NCBI GenBank assembly: GCA_964552205.1 | Contig: CAZKFT010000008.1 | Location: 1-64,000, forward strand | DNA length: 64,000 nt | Source: JAIVGZ01 sp964552205 | GTDB lineage: Bacteria > Pseudomonadota > Gammaproteobacteria > Natronospirales > JAIVGZ01 | Reading direction: 5' to 3' | In this document: positions 50,033 to 59,400 of the stretch, piece by piece | Layout of the letters: the number at the start of each line of letters is the position of its first letter | Numbering within the stretch: the first letter of the stretch is position 1 | Made by a program: the position numbers and the translations under genes | The notes under the pieces: model-generated | Database searches by the model: none | The model's input: only the letters and a program-made list of their open reading frames with translations | Told to the model about the DNA's origin: nothing

Positions 50033-51834
50033 GTTTCCCCTTGGAGCGCATTCGGAACTTCTCAATCATCGCGCATATCGACCACGGTAAGTCGACGCTG
50101 GCTGACCGGTTCATACAGATTTGCGGTGGTTTGGAGGCGCGTGAGATGTCGGCTCAGGTCCTGGATTCCATGGACATCGAGCGGGAGCGCGGCATCACCA
50201 TCAAGGCGCAAAGCGTGTCATTGGTCTACCGCGCGGCAGATGGCCATGATTACCAGCTGAATTTCATTGACACGCCTGGCCACGTCGACTTCTCTTACGA
50301 GGTTTCGCGTTCATTGGCTGCCTGTGAGGGAGCGCTGTTGGTTGTGGATGCCGGCCAGGGTGTGGAGGCTCAGAGCGTAGCCAATTGCTACACCGCAATT
50401 GATGAAGGATTGGAAGTTGTCCCGGTACTGAACAAGATGGATTTGCCCCAAGCTGACCCGGAGCGGGTAGCAAACGAAATCGAAGAGATTATCGGAATTG
50501 GGGCAAGCGACGCGGTTCGATGCAGCGCAAAGTCCGGGGAAGGTGTACCGGAGGTCATCGAGGAGATGATTCGTCGTGTGCCGCATCCACAGGGGGACAG
50601 GGATGCGCCACTGCAGGCATTGATCATCGACTCATGGTTTGATCCCTATGTGGGTGTCATTTCCTTGGTGCGCGTCATGCAGGGCACACTGACACCCAAG
50701 CAAAAGATGAAAGTGTGGTCCACGGGGCGGTCTCACCAAGTGGACAAGGTCGGCATCTTCACACCGAAGCGCACCGAGCGAAACCAGCTCACGGCCGGGG
50801 AAGTTGGATTCGTGATTGCGGGTATCAAGGAAATCGATGGTGCTCCGGTCGGTGACACTTTGACCTCGGAAAATCAACCTTGCGCTGCGCCATTGCCCGG
50901 CTTCAAGCAAGTGCAGCCAAGGGTGTTCGCGGGCATGTTCCCGATATCATCCGATGATTACGAGGACTTCCGGGAGGCGTTGCAAAAGCTCCGATTGAAT
51001 GACGCGGCATTGAATTATGAGCCCGAGTCTTCCACTGCGTTGGGCTTCGGTTTCCGCTGCGGATTCCTTGGCATGCTGCACATGGAGATTGTCCAAGAGC
51101 GGCTGGAACGAGAGTACGACCTCGAACTGATCACGACGGCCCCGACAGTGATATACGAGGTCGAGTCGACGGATGGGGCGATACTCAAGGTTGATAACCC
51201 ATCCAAGCTCCCGGCGGTGAATTACATCAAGGAAATTCGGGAGCCCATCATTGTTGCGAACATCTTGGTCCCCCAAGAACACCTCGGGGCGGTCATTGCC
51301 CTCTGTGTGGAAAAGCGTGGCGTGCAGAAGCGTATGCAGTTCCTCGGGCGTCAGGTTTCGATAGCATGGGAATTGCCCTTGAGCGAAGTGGTTCTGGACT
51401 TCTTCGACCGCCTCAAGTCATCCAGCCGTGGATACGCATCGTTTGATTATCATTTCGAACGTTTCCAGGCAGCACCCCTAGTCAAACTTGACGTGCTTAT
51501 CAACGGCGAAAAGGTGGACGCGCTCGCGGTCATCATCCACCGTGAAGCAGCCCAGTATCGTGGAAGAGAACTCGTGGACCGCATGAAGGACCTTATACCG
51601 CGCCAGATGTTCGAAGTCGCTATCCAGGCGGCCATAGGGTCGCATGTCATCGCGCGAAGTTCTGTCAAGGCCCTGCGCAAGAATGTTACCGCCAAATGTT
51701 ACGGTGGTGATGCATCCAGAAAACGGAAGCTGCTGGAAAAGCAGAAGGCAGGTAAGAAGCGCATGAAGCAGGTAGGAAGTGTGGAAATCCCCCAGGAGGC
51801 TTTCCTGGCAGTTCTCAAGGTGGACAACAAATGA
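50029..51834 (+). CDS. lepA: elongation factor 4 (LepA)
   Basis: LepA is a ribosomal GTPase that back-translocates or remodels ribosomes under stress. The 601 residues have P-loop AHIDHGKSTLADR, switch regions RGITIKAQ and DTPGHVDFSYEV, NKMDLPQADP, and the family C-terminal domain ending GSVEIPQEAFLAVLKVDNK. ATG 50029 gives the usual MSFPLERIRNFSIIAHID start. ATGA overlaps with both neighbours. Confidence 0.97.
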   Translation: MSFPLERIRNFSIIAHIDHGKSTLADRFIQICGGLEAREMSAQVLDSMDIERERGITIKAQSVSLVYRAADGHDYQLNFIDTPGHVDFSYEVSRSLAACEGALLVVDAGQGVEAQSVANCYTAIDEGLEVVPVLNKMDLPQADPERVANEIEEIIGIGASDAVRCSAKSGEGVPEVIEEMIRRVPHPQGDRDAPLQALIIDSWFDPYVGVISLVRVMQGTLTPKQKMKVWSTGRSHQVDKVGIFTPKRTERNQLTAGEVGFVIAGIKEIDGAPVGDTLTSENQPCAAPLPGFKQVQPRVFAGMFPISSDDYEDFREALQKLRLNDAALNYEPESSTALGFGFRCGFLGMLHMEIVQERLEREYDLELITTAPTVIYEVESTDGAILKVDNPSKLPAVNYIKEIREPIIVANILVPQEHLGAVIALCVEKRGVQKRMQFLGRQVSIAWELPLSEVVLDFFDRLKSSSRGYASFDYHFERFQAAPLVKLDVLINGEKVDALAVIIHREAAQYRGRELVDRMKDLIPRQMFEVAIQAAIGSHVIARSSVKALRKNVTAKCYGGDASRKRKLLEKQKAGKKRMKQVGSVEIPQEAFLAVLKVDNK

Positions 51835-52595
51835 TGCACTTCGATTTCGCGACAGCTCTGGTGATCGCCGCCCTTGTCACCGGCGTCATCTGGTTGTTGG
51901 ACGTCCTTTGGTGGCGCAAGAGGCGGGACCTTGCAGCGGGCGCCAGGGAACCGGTGATTGTGGATTACGCCCGTTCGTTCTTCCCGCTCATCGTGTTGGT
52001 CCTGGTGCTGAGGTCGTTCCTGGGGGAGCCATTCCGGATACCATCCGGATCCATGCAACCCACCCTCGAGATTGGCGACTTCATTCTTGTGAACAAGTTC
52101 GCCTACGGGCTGCGCCTTCCAGTCACTCATTGGAAGTTCATGGACATAGGTGCGCCACGGCGTGGTGATGTGGCGGTATTCAGATACCCGCTAGACACCC
52201 GGGTGGACTTCATCAAGCGCGTAGTCGGACTCCCGGGGGATCACATCGTTTACCGTGACAAGCAACTGTATATCAACGGGGAATTAGTCCCGCAGTCGGT
52301 TCTGGGTGCGTATGGCGCGTTCCCGCTGAGCGTCATTCAGCGCCGGGAGGAAGTGATTGGCGAAGTCCCCCACGAATTGCTGGTCATGCCAGGTCGGGAT
52401 ACCCCTGAACTTGAGTTTTATGTCCCGGAGGGCCGATACTTCGTCATGGGAGACAACCGCGACAACAGCAACGATAGTCGGGAGTGGGGTATGGTCCCGG
52501 AAGACAACTTGGTGGGTCGTGCGGTGGTGGTCTGGATGAGCTGGGCCCCGGGCCGTGGACCGGTGTGGAGCCGATTCGGTACGCGTATCAACTGA
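51831..52595 (+). CDS. lepB: signal peptidase I
   Basis: LepB cleaves signal peptides of exported proteins. The 254 residues have two N-terminal membrane segments (about 6-27 and 50-65), the catalytic Ser74 in IPSGSMQPTLEIGDFILVNK, and Lys129 in DFIKRVVGLPGDH, with the C-terminal box MGDNRDNSNDSREWG. The order lepA-lepB-DUF4845-rnc-era-recO-pdxJ-acpS is conserved in gammaproteobacteria. Confidence 0.97.
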   Translation: MMHFDFATALVIAALVTGVIWLLDVLWWRKRRDLAAGAREPVIVDYARSFFPLIVLVLVLRSFLGEPFRIPSGSMQPTLEIGDFILVNKFAYGLRLPVTHWKFMDIGAPRRGDVAVFRYPLDTRVDFIKRVVGLPGDHIVYRDKQLYINGELVPQSVLGAYGAFPLSVIQRREEVIGEVPHELLVMPGRDTPELEFYVPEGRYFVMGDNRDNSNDSREWGMVPEDNLVGRAVVVWMSWAPGRGPVWSRFGTRIN

Positions 52596-52611
52596 CGCAG
52601 GAGTATGAGCA

Positions 52612-52983
52612 ATGATGAGCCGACACAGACAACGGGGCATGACCTTCATAGGCTGGATGGTGCTGCTGGGAATGATTGGCTTTCTGGTCATGATCGGACT
52701 CAAGCTCATGCCGCCCTACATGGAGTTCTTCAAGGTGCGATCCACATTGGATTCGGTTGCCTCCGAGATCAACAATGAGACCACTACTGCCGAGATCCGG
52801 CAGATGGTCGGTGCACGATTCCAGGTGAACGACGTCCGCACAATCAATAACCGCGATATTGTCATCAACAGGGATGGCGGCATTCTCACGTTGACCGTCA
52901 ACTACGAGTACCGTACTCCAATGTTCGCCAATGTGGATGCGGTGGTCATGTTCGAGAAGTCCGTCGAGGCGGGGGCGCGTTGA
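52612..52983 (+). CDS. DUF4845 membrane-anchored protein
   Basis: The 123-residue protein starts MMSRHRQRGMTFIGWMVLLG, resembling a pilin-like N-terminal helix with one membrane segment (about 12-35), and continues VDSVAS-type helix (FKVRSTLDSVASEINNETTT) and beta strands (LTLTVNYEYRTPMF). This matches DUF4845 proteins found between lepB and rnc. Function unknown. ATG 52612 or 52615 could be the start. Confidence 0.85.
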   Translation: MMSRHRQRGMTFIGWMVLLGMIGFLVMIGLKLMPPYMEFFKVRSTLDSVASEINNETTTAEIRQMVGARFQVNDVRTINNRDIVINRDGGILTLTVNYEYRTPMFANVDAVVMFEKSVEAGAR

Positions 52984-53666
52984 ACGACGGGCGCATAGCG
53001 CTCGAACAACGCATTGGCCATGTCTTCACCGACCAGTCCCTTCTGGATGGTGCACTCACCCACCGCAGTGCCAGGGGGCGGCACAACGAGCGCCTCGAGT
53101 TTCTTGGTGATGCCGTTCTTGGTCTCGTAGTTGCAGAGGCGCTTTACCGCGGCAATCCCGAACTGCAGGAAGGCGATTTGAGTCGTATGCGTGCGGCCTT
53201 GGTCAGGGCAGAGACACTTGCTGAGGTCGCGTCTGAGTTGGGTCTTGGTGAGTTGGTGATCCTCGGCCCAGGAGAAATGAAGAGTGGGGGGCATCGGCGA
53301 GGATCAATCCTCGGTGACGCGGTCGAGGCGATTGTCGGGGCGGTGTACCTCGACGGCGGGTTTGCCGCCGCGAGGGACGTGGTGTTGAGGATGTTGGCAA
53401 CGCGACTGGCATCCCCACCGGATCCGGACACCCTCAAGGATTCCAAGACCAGGTTGCAGGAGTTGCTGCAGGGACAGCAGATGCAGTTACCTACTTACGA
53501 CCTCATTGAATCCTCAGGTCCACCGCACGAGCAGCTTTTCAAGGTTTCCTGTGCTGTCCCCGAAATGGAATTGCATGGGGAGGGCGTGGCCTCGAGTCGA
53601 CGAGCAGCGGAGCAGGCTGCTGCAGCAATGGTGCTTGACCTCCTGGACGCGAACGGCGGTGAGTGA
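52980..53666 (+). CDS. rnc: ribonuclease III
   Basis: RNase III cleaves double-stranded RNA in rRNA and mRNA processing. The 228 residues hold the signature ERLEFLGDAVLGLVVAEALY, the second acidic site GDAVEAIVGAVYLDGG, and a C-terminal dsRNA-binding domain (DSKTRLQELLQGQQMQLPTY, SSRRAAEQAAAAMVLDLL). TTG at 52980 overlaps the DUF4845 stop by 4 bases. Confidence 0.96.
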   Translation: MNDGRIALEQRIGHVFTDQSLLDGALTHRSARGRHNERLEFLGDAVLGLVVAEALYRGNPELQEGDLSRMRAALVRAETLAEVASELGLGELVILGPGEMKSGGHRRGSILGDAVEAIVGAVYLDGGFAAARDVVLRMLATRLASPPDPDTLKDSKTRLQELLQGQQMQLPTYDLIESSGPPHEQLFKVSCAVPEMELHGEGVASSRRAAEQAAAAMVLDLLDANGGE

Positions 53667-54546
53667 GTTTCGCTGCGGTCTGGTTGCGCTGGTCGGGCGC
53701 CCGAATGTCGGAAAATCCACCTTGCTCAACCGCATACTGGGTCAAAAGGTGTCCATCGTTACACCACGCCCACAAACTACCCGCCATACAGTGACTGGAA
53801 TTCTGACAGAGGGTCGCGGCCAAGTGGTTTTCATCGACACGCCAGGCATGCACCAGGATGGCAAGCAGGCCATTAACCGGTACATGAACCGGGCTGCCGC
53901 TGGTGCTTTGGCGGATGCCGATATCGTGGTGGTCATTGTCGAAGCGCTCAAGCTAACGGACGAGGATGAAGCGGTGTTGGAGCGTGCCCGTACGGCAAGT
54001 GCTCCCGTGGGGCTTGTCATCAACAAGGTGGATCGCGTCAAGGACAAGGCAAAGTTGCTGCCATTTATTAAAAATATCCAGGGCAAGGCAGATTTTGCGT
54101 TCATCATTCCGCTGTCAGCAAGTCAGGGGGAGAACCTGCCATCCCTCGTGGATGAACTGTTCGAGCGTCTGCCCGTTTCCGGGCCGCTGTATCCCGAGGA
54201 CCAGGTCACGGACCGCAGTATGAGGTTCATTGCGGCAGAGCTCATTCGGGAGAAGCTCATGATGCGTTTGCAGCAGGAGGTCCCTTATGGGGTCACCGTC
54301 GAGATTGAGCGATATGAAGAGGCGGAGCGACGCACTGAGATTGATGCGGTCATTTGGGTTGGACGTGACAGCCACAAGGGAATGGTCATAGGCAAAGGTG
54401 GTGGTCTGCTTCGCGACATCGGTTCCGCGGTGCGACAAGAGCTGAAAAGCATGCTCGAGAGGCCTGTCCATCTGCAGCTATGGGTGAAGGTCCGCGATGG
54501 ATGGGCAGATGATGAGAAAGCATTGCACCGCTTCGGTTACGAATGA
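53659..54546 (+). CDS. era: GTPase Era
   Basis: Era binds 16S rRNA and links 30S maturation to growth. The 295 residues have P-loop GRPNVGKSTLLN, DTPGMH, NKVD and a KH domain (YGVTVEIERYEE, KGMVIGKGGGLLRDIGSAVR, VHLQLWVKVRDGW). GTG at 53659 overlaps rnc by 8 bases and gives MSEFRCGLVALVG; the long upstream frame lies inside rnc. Confidence 0.96.
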   Translation: MSEFRCGLVALVGRPNVGKSTLLNRILGQKVSIVTPRPQTTRHTVTGILTEGRGQVVFIDTPGMHQDGKQAINRYMNRAAAGALADADIVVVIVEALKLTDEDEAVLERARTASAPVGLVINKVDRVKDKAKLLPFIKNIQGKADFAFIIPLSASQGENLPSLVDELFERLPVSGPLYPEDQVTDRSMRFIAAELIREKLMMRLQQEVPYGVTVEIERYEEAERRTEIDAVIWVGRDSHKGMVIGKGGGLLRDIGSAVRQELKSMLERPVHLQLWVKVRDGWADDEKALHRFGYE

Positions 54547-55256
54547 GTCGAGTTTCGCTTGAGCCGACATGGGTGCTTCATACCCGTCCTTGGCGGGATA
54601 CGAGCCTGATGCTGGAAGCGCTGAGCCGCGATCATGGACGGGTTGGGCTGATTGCCCGTGGTGTACGCGGGCCTCGCGCAAGGTGGCGAGGCCTGTTGCA
54701 ACCCTTGCAGCCGCTGGTCTTGTCTTGGTCGGGAAAGGGTGAATTGTCAACATTGTCAGGGTGCGAGGCGGATGGTCCAGCCGTCCCGCTACGTGACGAG
54801 GCACTGATGTCCGCGTGGTATCTGCACGAAGTTCTGCTAAGACTGTTGCAACGCAACGACCCGCATCCGCCCTTGTATGCTGCCTACGGAACAGCCTTGC
54901 GAGGCTTGGCATCGGGGAACCCTTCTGCTTTGCGTGTGTTCGAGAAGCGACTGCTCGACGAGTTGGGGTGGGGGCCAAGTTATGACCACGCCAGTGATGA
55001 TGGCACACCAGTGGATCCCCAGCGCACCTATGGATTCTCCCCCGACCGCGGCGTCCTGGCGCAGTCAAATGGCGACATCCAGGTCCGTGGGGCGGTGCTA
55101 TTGGCACTTGCCCATGAACAGTTTCCCGACGCGCAATTGGTGAAGGAGGCACGGCGCGTGCTGCAGCTTGCGATTGAGCCTCACCTTGGCGGGCGTCCAC
55201 TGGAGAGCAGGGCACTGCTCCGGCAGTGGCGGGACCGCCGAGGTCCCCCGGTATAA
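54543..55256 (+). CDS. recO: DNA repair protein RecO
   Basis: RecO loads RecA with RecR on gapped DNA. The 237 residues have the OB fold (RVSLEPTWVLHTRPWRDTSL, HGRVGLIARGVRG), LQPLVLSWSGKGELSTLSGC and a helical C-terminal half (MSAWYLHEVLLRLLQRNDPH). ATGA overlap with era. Confidence 0.95.
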   Translation: MSRVSLEPTWVLHTRPWRDTSLMLEALSRDHGRVGLIARGVRGPRARWRGLLQPLQPLVLSWSGKGELSTLSGCEADGPAVPLRDEALMSAWYLHEVLLRLLQRNDPHPPLYAAYGTALRGLASGNPSALRVFEKRLLDELGWGPSYDHASDDGTPVDPQRTYGFSPDRGVLAQSNGDIQVRGAVLLALAHEQFPDAQLVKEARRVLQLAIEPHLGGRPLESRALLRQWRDRRGPPV

Positions 55257-55263
55257 TCCCCCA

Positions 55264-55998
55264 ATGACTGGAATCCTGTTGGGCGTGAATGTGGACCATG
55301 TGGCTACCTTGCGGCAGGCAAGGCGCACCCCGTACCCGGACCCGGTTGCCGCCGCTTTGATTGCAGAGTCAGCTGGCGCTGACAGCATCACCGTCCATTT
55401 GCGCGAGGATCGCCGCCACATCCAGGAACGAGACGTCACCGTTTTGCGCGAACGACTCCGGTCGCGCCTGAATCTGGAAATGGCAGTGACTTCAGAGATG
55501 CTGATGTTTGCAGCCGAAGTCCGGCCTGCAGAATGCTGCTTGGTCCCGGAGAGACGGGAGGAGCTGACCACGGAGGGTGGTTTGGACGTCATTTCGATGA
55601 TGCAGAGCATTGCCGCGGCCTGTGAACAACTCTCGAGCGTTGGAACACGGACAGCCTTGTTCATCGACCCTGACCATGACCAGATTAAAGCCGCCGCAGA
55701 GGCCGGGGCACCAGTCATCGAGCTGCACACGGGTTCCTATGCGGATGCGGACAGCGACGATAATCGCCAACGGGAACTGGAGCGCATCCGCTCTGCCAAT
55801 GTGTTCGCGCAATCGCTGGGACTGGAAGTCCATGCCGGCCATGGCCTCACGCATGACAATGTAGGGGCAATTGCGGCCATGCCCGGAATCACTGAGTTGA
55901 ACATCGGTCATGCCATCATTGCAGATGCGGTCTTTATCGGTTTGGCGGCAGCAGTGACGAGAATGAAACGAGCAATGGTAGAGGCGAGGGGCGCGTGA
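55264..55998 (+). CDS. pdxJ: pyridoxine 5'-phosphate synthase
   Basis: PdxJ condenses 3-amino-2-oxopropyl phosphate with deoxyxylulose 5-phosphate to form PNP. The 244 residues contain GVNVDHVATLRQARRTPYPD, GADSITVHLREDRRHIQ, and HAGHGLTHDNVGAIAAMPGI. ATG 55264 gives the family start; the upstream frame runs inside recO. acpS overlaps its stop by 4 bases. Confidence 0.97.
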   Translation: MTGILLGVNVDHVATLRQARRTPYPDPVAAALIAESAGADSITVHLREDRRHIQERDVTVLRERLRSRLNLEMAVTSEMLMFAAEVRPAECCLVPERREELTTEGGLDVISMMQSIAAACEQLSSVGTRTALFIDPDHDQIKAAAEAGAPVIELHTGSYADADSDDNRQRELERIRSANVFAQSLGLEVHAGHGLTHDNVGAIAAMPGITELNIGHAIIADAVFIGLAAAVTRMKRAMVEARGA

Positions 55999-56375
55999 TT
56001 TTTGGCATTGGCAGTGATGTCATTGAGCTGGCGCGGATTGCCGCGGCTTGGGAGCGGTTTGGGATGCGTTTTGCTCGCCGTATCCTGACCCCCCACGAGT
56101 TGCACGCATTTGAAGGAGCGAAGGACCGGCCGCGTTTCCTCGCCCGTAGGTTCGCCGCCAAGGAGGCCATGTGCAAGGCGCTTGGAACCGGCTTCGCACA
56201 TGGAATATCGGCAAGAAGGCTTGGCGTAGTGGCAGATGCGTGGGGCAAGCCACAGGTCGCGCTGGAGCCGGAAGCCGCGGCTATTGCAGGGCGCCTGGGT
56301 GCTGGAAGAGGATTTCTCACGCTCACCGATGAGCGTGATGTTGTCATCGCTTTTGCGGTTTTCGAACGCGCTTAA
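55995..56375 (+). CDS. acpS: holo-[acyl-carrier-protein] synthase
   Basis: AcpS transfers phosphopantetheine from CoA to ACP. The 126 residues start IFGIGSDVIELARIAAAWER (metal Asp in GSDV) and contain FLARRFAAKEAMCKALGTG (metal Glu in AAKEA). GTG at 55995 overlaps pdxJ. End of the lepA-to-acpS operon; the stop overlaps that of the next gene, which is on the other strand, by 4 bases. Confidence 0.96.
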   Translation: MIFGIGSDVIELARIAAAWERFGMRFARRILTPHELHAFEGAKDRPRFLARRFAAKEAMCKALGTGFAHGISARRLGVVADAWGKPQVALEPEAAAIAGRLGAGRGFLTLTDERDVVIAFAVFERA

Positions 56376-56875
56376 GGCGCAGCCAAGAGGGTGGCGCGCG
56401 TTCTGTCGGCCCTCTCGACCAGTGCAGGAATACCAGATTCCTGAAGCGCCCGAAGCAGGTCCGCAATCCCGTCGGGTCTACTGGCAGCGGATTCGAACTC
56501 AACGGTAAACCGGCACGCGGTCGCGCGGCATTCGATGGTGTGGAGTTTCCCATCGTGCGCAGTGAGGACATCCTCCACTCGTCCGACCAAAAGTGCTGCG
56601 GCCTGGCGACCCCAGGTCAGGTTGGCCCGTTCTTGCTCGAAACGCGCAATGAGGTCCGAGCCAGCACCCATGTTGTCAGGCTGACCAGCGGTCGCGGTCG
56701 CCTCAAGCTCCACGGTGGTGATTGTCGGCCGTGCCGGTTCTTCGCCCAAATCAACAATTCTGGCCGTGGCGGCCGGAGCCGTTTCGCTCTCCACGGGCAA
56801 TCGCGGATCCCAGGCCAGAAACGCCAGCGCAACAATCACAATCCCGACTGCGATCAATAGGTGCCGTCTTTCCAC
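56372..56875 (-). CDS. hypothetical membrane-anchored protein with ECRxxxCR motif
   Basis: The 167-residue protein has an N-terminal membrane anchor (LLIAVGIVIVALAFLAW, residues about 6-22) and a periplasmic or external domain with HTIECRATACRFTVEFESAA. The paired cysteines in ECRATACR resemble a motif seen in many uncharacterised secreted proteins and could form a disulfide. The start at 56875 overlaps the kinase gene by 22 bases, so it is the last gene of the receptor-kinase set. Function unknown. Confidence 0.7.
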   Translation of the reverse strand: MERRHLLIAVGIVIVALAFLAWDPRLPVESETAPAATARIVDLGEEPARPTITTVELEATATAGQPDNMGAGSDLIARFEQERANLTWGRQAAALLVGRVEDVLTAHDGKLHTIECRATACRFTVEFESAASRPDGIADLLRALQESGIPALVERADRTRATLLAAP

Positions 56876-59400
56876 TCAGGCCATGTCTCCGCTCGGATAA
56901 GGGCAAGTTCCATGTAGAGGCCCATCATACCTCGTACCGTGTCCGGTGAGGTCTCGTCGGCCGCTGCACCCAAGCCGCCCAGCTTGCAGGCGCCGGCGAT
57001 GCCTTTGATGTCATGAAGAACAGAATGGAATGTGGCTGTGTTCCGAGTTGCGTACGCTCCGAGCAGTGCGTACGCCAGCGGCGGAAGGTCCTCAGCCACC
57101 ATCGTTCGGATCTCGGCTGTAAGCAAGGAGAGTTGTCGACCAACTGCCCGCCGCCTGTTGAGTAAATCACAAATCGTATGATAGAGCGTGTCTGTACTGA
57201 TTGGCTTCACCAGGAGCGTCGCAATACCTGCCTGAAAGGTGTCGATGTCCAGTTCGGCGGTGGCATCCGCTGTGATTGCTACCAGGACAGGGCGCCTGTT
57301 CGGGTGTCGGGAGAGCGTGCTTGCGAGTTCCATCCCGCTCATTCCGGGCATCTGCAAATCGACCAGCGCCACAGCTATCTTGGTAGTGTCGATTGCAAGT
57401 GCCGTTGTCCCACTTGCAGCTTGAAGGACTTCAGCGCCAAGGTTTTCCAACTGGTGTGCGACTAGAGTGCGGTTGATGCGGCTATCATCCACAACAAGCA
57501 CGGAGGTGTCTTCAAGATCGGTGCCGTGCTGGGCAGATTCGCCAACATCTTGGCGTTCCAGTGCCCGCTGGAGCGCAGCCATTCCTGCGACCCGGGGGAG
57601 GTATACCACGCCATCAGAGTGTTCGCGCCCTAGTTCGTCCAGAAGTACAAGCAATCGATGGTGGTCAGATGCGGCTTCGAGAGATGCGCTATCGTCACCG
57701 TTCACGATACATGCATCACATTCCATCGGGTTGTCGAACTGAACTTCATAGCCCAGCCGCGCCAACAGCTGGACCAGATGTGATTTCGTGAGTGGTTCCG
57801 GCTCCAGGACACACACCGTCCCGGACATCACTTGGTGTGAGCTGCTTTCCTCCGTGGTCTCAAACATGAGCGTTACCGCGAATGTGCTGCCCTTACCTGG
57901 GGTAGACTCCAGCCTGATGTCACCTCCCATGGCTTCTACGAGGCGGTTGCAAATGACCAGCCCCAAGCCCGTGCCTGGGTACTTTGCAGTGCTGGGCGCA
58001 GACAGGCCAAATGCCTGGAATAGCTGCCGTTGCGTGGGTTCGTCCATTCCGCGACCGGTGTCGGCCACAGAAATCTCGAGGGTGATACCCCGCGAAGTCG
58101 CTTGCCCCGATACTGTTACCTGTACGGCAATCGTTCCCTCATCGGTGAACTTGATGGCGTTGCTCACCAGATTGGTGATGATTTCCTGAACTCTTGTCTG
58201 GTCACCGACCAGTACCCAAGGTACGTCGTCCCGGACGCACCGGTTGATCACTAGACGCTTTTCGTAGGCGAGTGGTGCAACCAGATTCAGCACATCATCC
58301 ACACAGGAACGGATATCAAACGGCTCACGTGCCAGCGTCAATTTTCCAGCCTCAATCCTTGAGAGATCCAGAATGCTGTTGATGATCCGCATCAGGGATA
58401 CTGCGGACTGTTCGATGGTCAAGACATGCTCCCGTTGTTCTGGTGCAAGCTTGGTTCGCGAGAGAAGGTGCGTGAAGCCAATGATGCCGGACATGGGAGT
58501 GCGGATATCGTGGCTCATGGCAGCCAAGAACTCACTCTTCAGGTGACTGGACTCCAGAGCTCTCTTGCGAGCAAGATCCAGTTCGACGTTGCTGATTTCC
58601 AGTGCTTCGACGGTTTCACGGATTTCGCGTGTGGCTTGGGCTATTTGCTCCTCCAGACTCTGTTGAGTCTTTGAAACCTCATCCGCCATGCGATTCATAC
58701 CGGATTCAAGCATGCCCAGCTCGTTGTTTGAGGTCTCCGGGACCCTTACACCTGCTTCGCCTCGTTGAACCCTTGCCATGGCATCTGCAAGTTGCTCGAT
58801 AGGACCGGCTATGCGGCGGCCAAGTCGCTGTGCGTGGAACACACTGATAATTACCCCCAGCAGAAGAATCGCGATTCCGGCAACCACGGCACGCAATTGC
58901 TGGGCGAGTTCCGGTGCAAGGGGCACCTCGATTTCCACACTGCCAAGACTGGGAATCTCATCGTCCGGCAATAAGACCAACTCACCCAGACCGACATCCA
59001 ACTGTTTGACCTCGGCCCTGAACACGCGGGACGCATCTGGACCTGCAAGGCGGTTGGCGAGACGTGTACTCCAATCCCAGCGGTCCAATTCAACAATTCT
59101 GGGGTTCGCAGCTCTCGCCAACAGGCGACCACTTTGGTCCCGGATGGTGACGGATCGCAGGTCTGCCTGGTTCAGAGCTACCTCAGAGAGGCGTTGTAGT
59201 ACAGCCGTGTTGCGTGAAAATACGCCGTACTCGGCAGCGGGTGCCAGTTGGCTGACCACTGCCCGCCCCAAGTTCTCCTGATGCAAGCGTAAGTCCACGA
59301 TTCGAAGGCCAACCATCCATGAGACCAAGATAAACGCGACCACTGCCGCGGGGAGGGTGCCTGCAATCAGCAACTGCCTGCTGATGCGTTGCGGCTTCAT
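56854..59400 (-). CDS. BarA/GacS-type hybrid sensor histidine kinase
   Basis: The 848-residue kinase has TM1 (about 12-31), a periplasmic sensor (32-168), TM2 (170-189), HAMP (190-243), a coiled coil, HisKA with H297 (MSHDIRTPMSGIIGF), HATPase (400-512; NLVSNAIKFTDEG, ADTGRG, GTGLGLVICNRLV), a degenerate receiver (525-615) lacking the Asp, a full receiver with D681 (ALVDLQMPGMSG), and an HPt domain with H796 (LHDIKG). This is the tripartite BarA layout. ATG 59400 overlaps the binding-protein stop (ATGA); the longer frame to 59631 is inside that gene. No partner regulator is in the window. Confidence 0.92.
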   Translation of the reverse strand: MKPQRISRQLLIAGTLPAAVVAFILVSWMVGLRIVDLRLHQENLGRAVVSQLAPAAEYGVFSRNTAVLQRLSEVALNQADLRSVTIRDQSGRLLARAANPRIVELDRWDWSTRLANRLAGPDASRVFRAEVKQLDVGLGELVLLPDDEIPSLGSVEIEVPLAPELAQQLRAVVAGIAILLLGVIISVFHAQRLGRRIAGPIEQLADAMARVQRGEAGVRVPETSNNELGMLESGMNRMADEVSKTQQSLEEQIAQATREIRETVEALEISNVELDLARKRALESSHLKSEFLAAMSHDIRTPMSGIIGFTHLLSRTKLAPEQREHVLTIEQSAVSLMRIINSILDLSRIEAGKLTLAREPFDIRSCVDDVLNLVAPLAYEKRLVINRCVRDDVPWVLVGDQTRVQEIITNLVSNAIKFTDEGTIAVQVTVSGQATSRGITLEISVADTGRGMDEPTQRQLFQAFGLSAPSTAKYPGTGLGLVICNRLVEAMGGDIRLESTPGKGSTFAVTLMFETTEESSSHQVMSGTVCVLEPEPLTKSHLVQLLARLGYEVQFDNPMECDACIVNGDDSASLEAASDHHRLLVLLDELGREHSDGVVYLPRVAGMAALQRALERQDVGESAQHGTDLEDTSVLVVDDSRINRTLVAHQLENLGAEVLQAASGTTALAIDTTKIAVALVDLQMPGMSGMELASTLSRHPNRRPVLVAITADATAELDIDTFQAGIATLLVKPISTDTLYHTICDLLNRRRAVGRQLSLLTAEIRTMVAEDLPPLAYALLGAYATRNTATFHSVLHDIKGIAGACKLGGLGAAADETSPDTVRGMMGLYMELALIRAETWPEWKDGTY

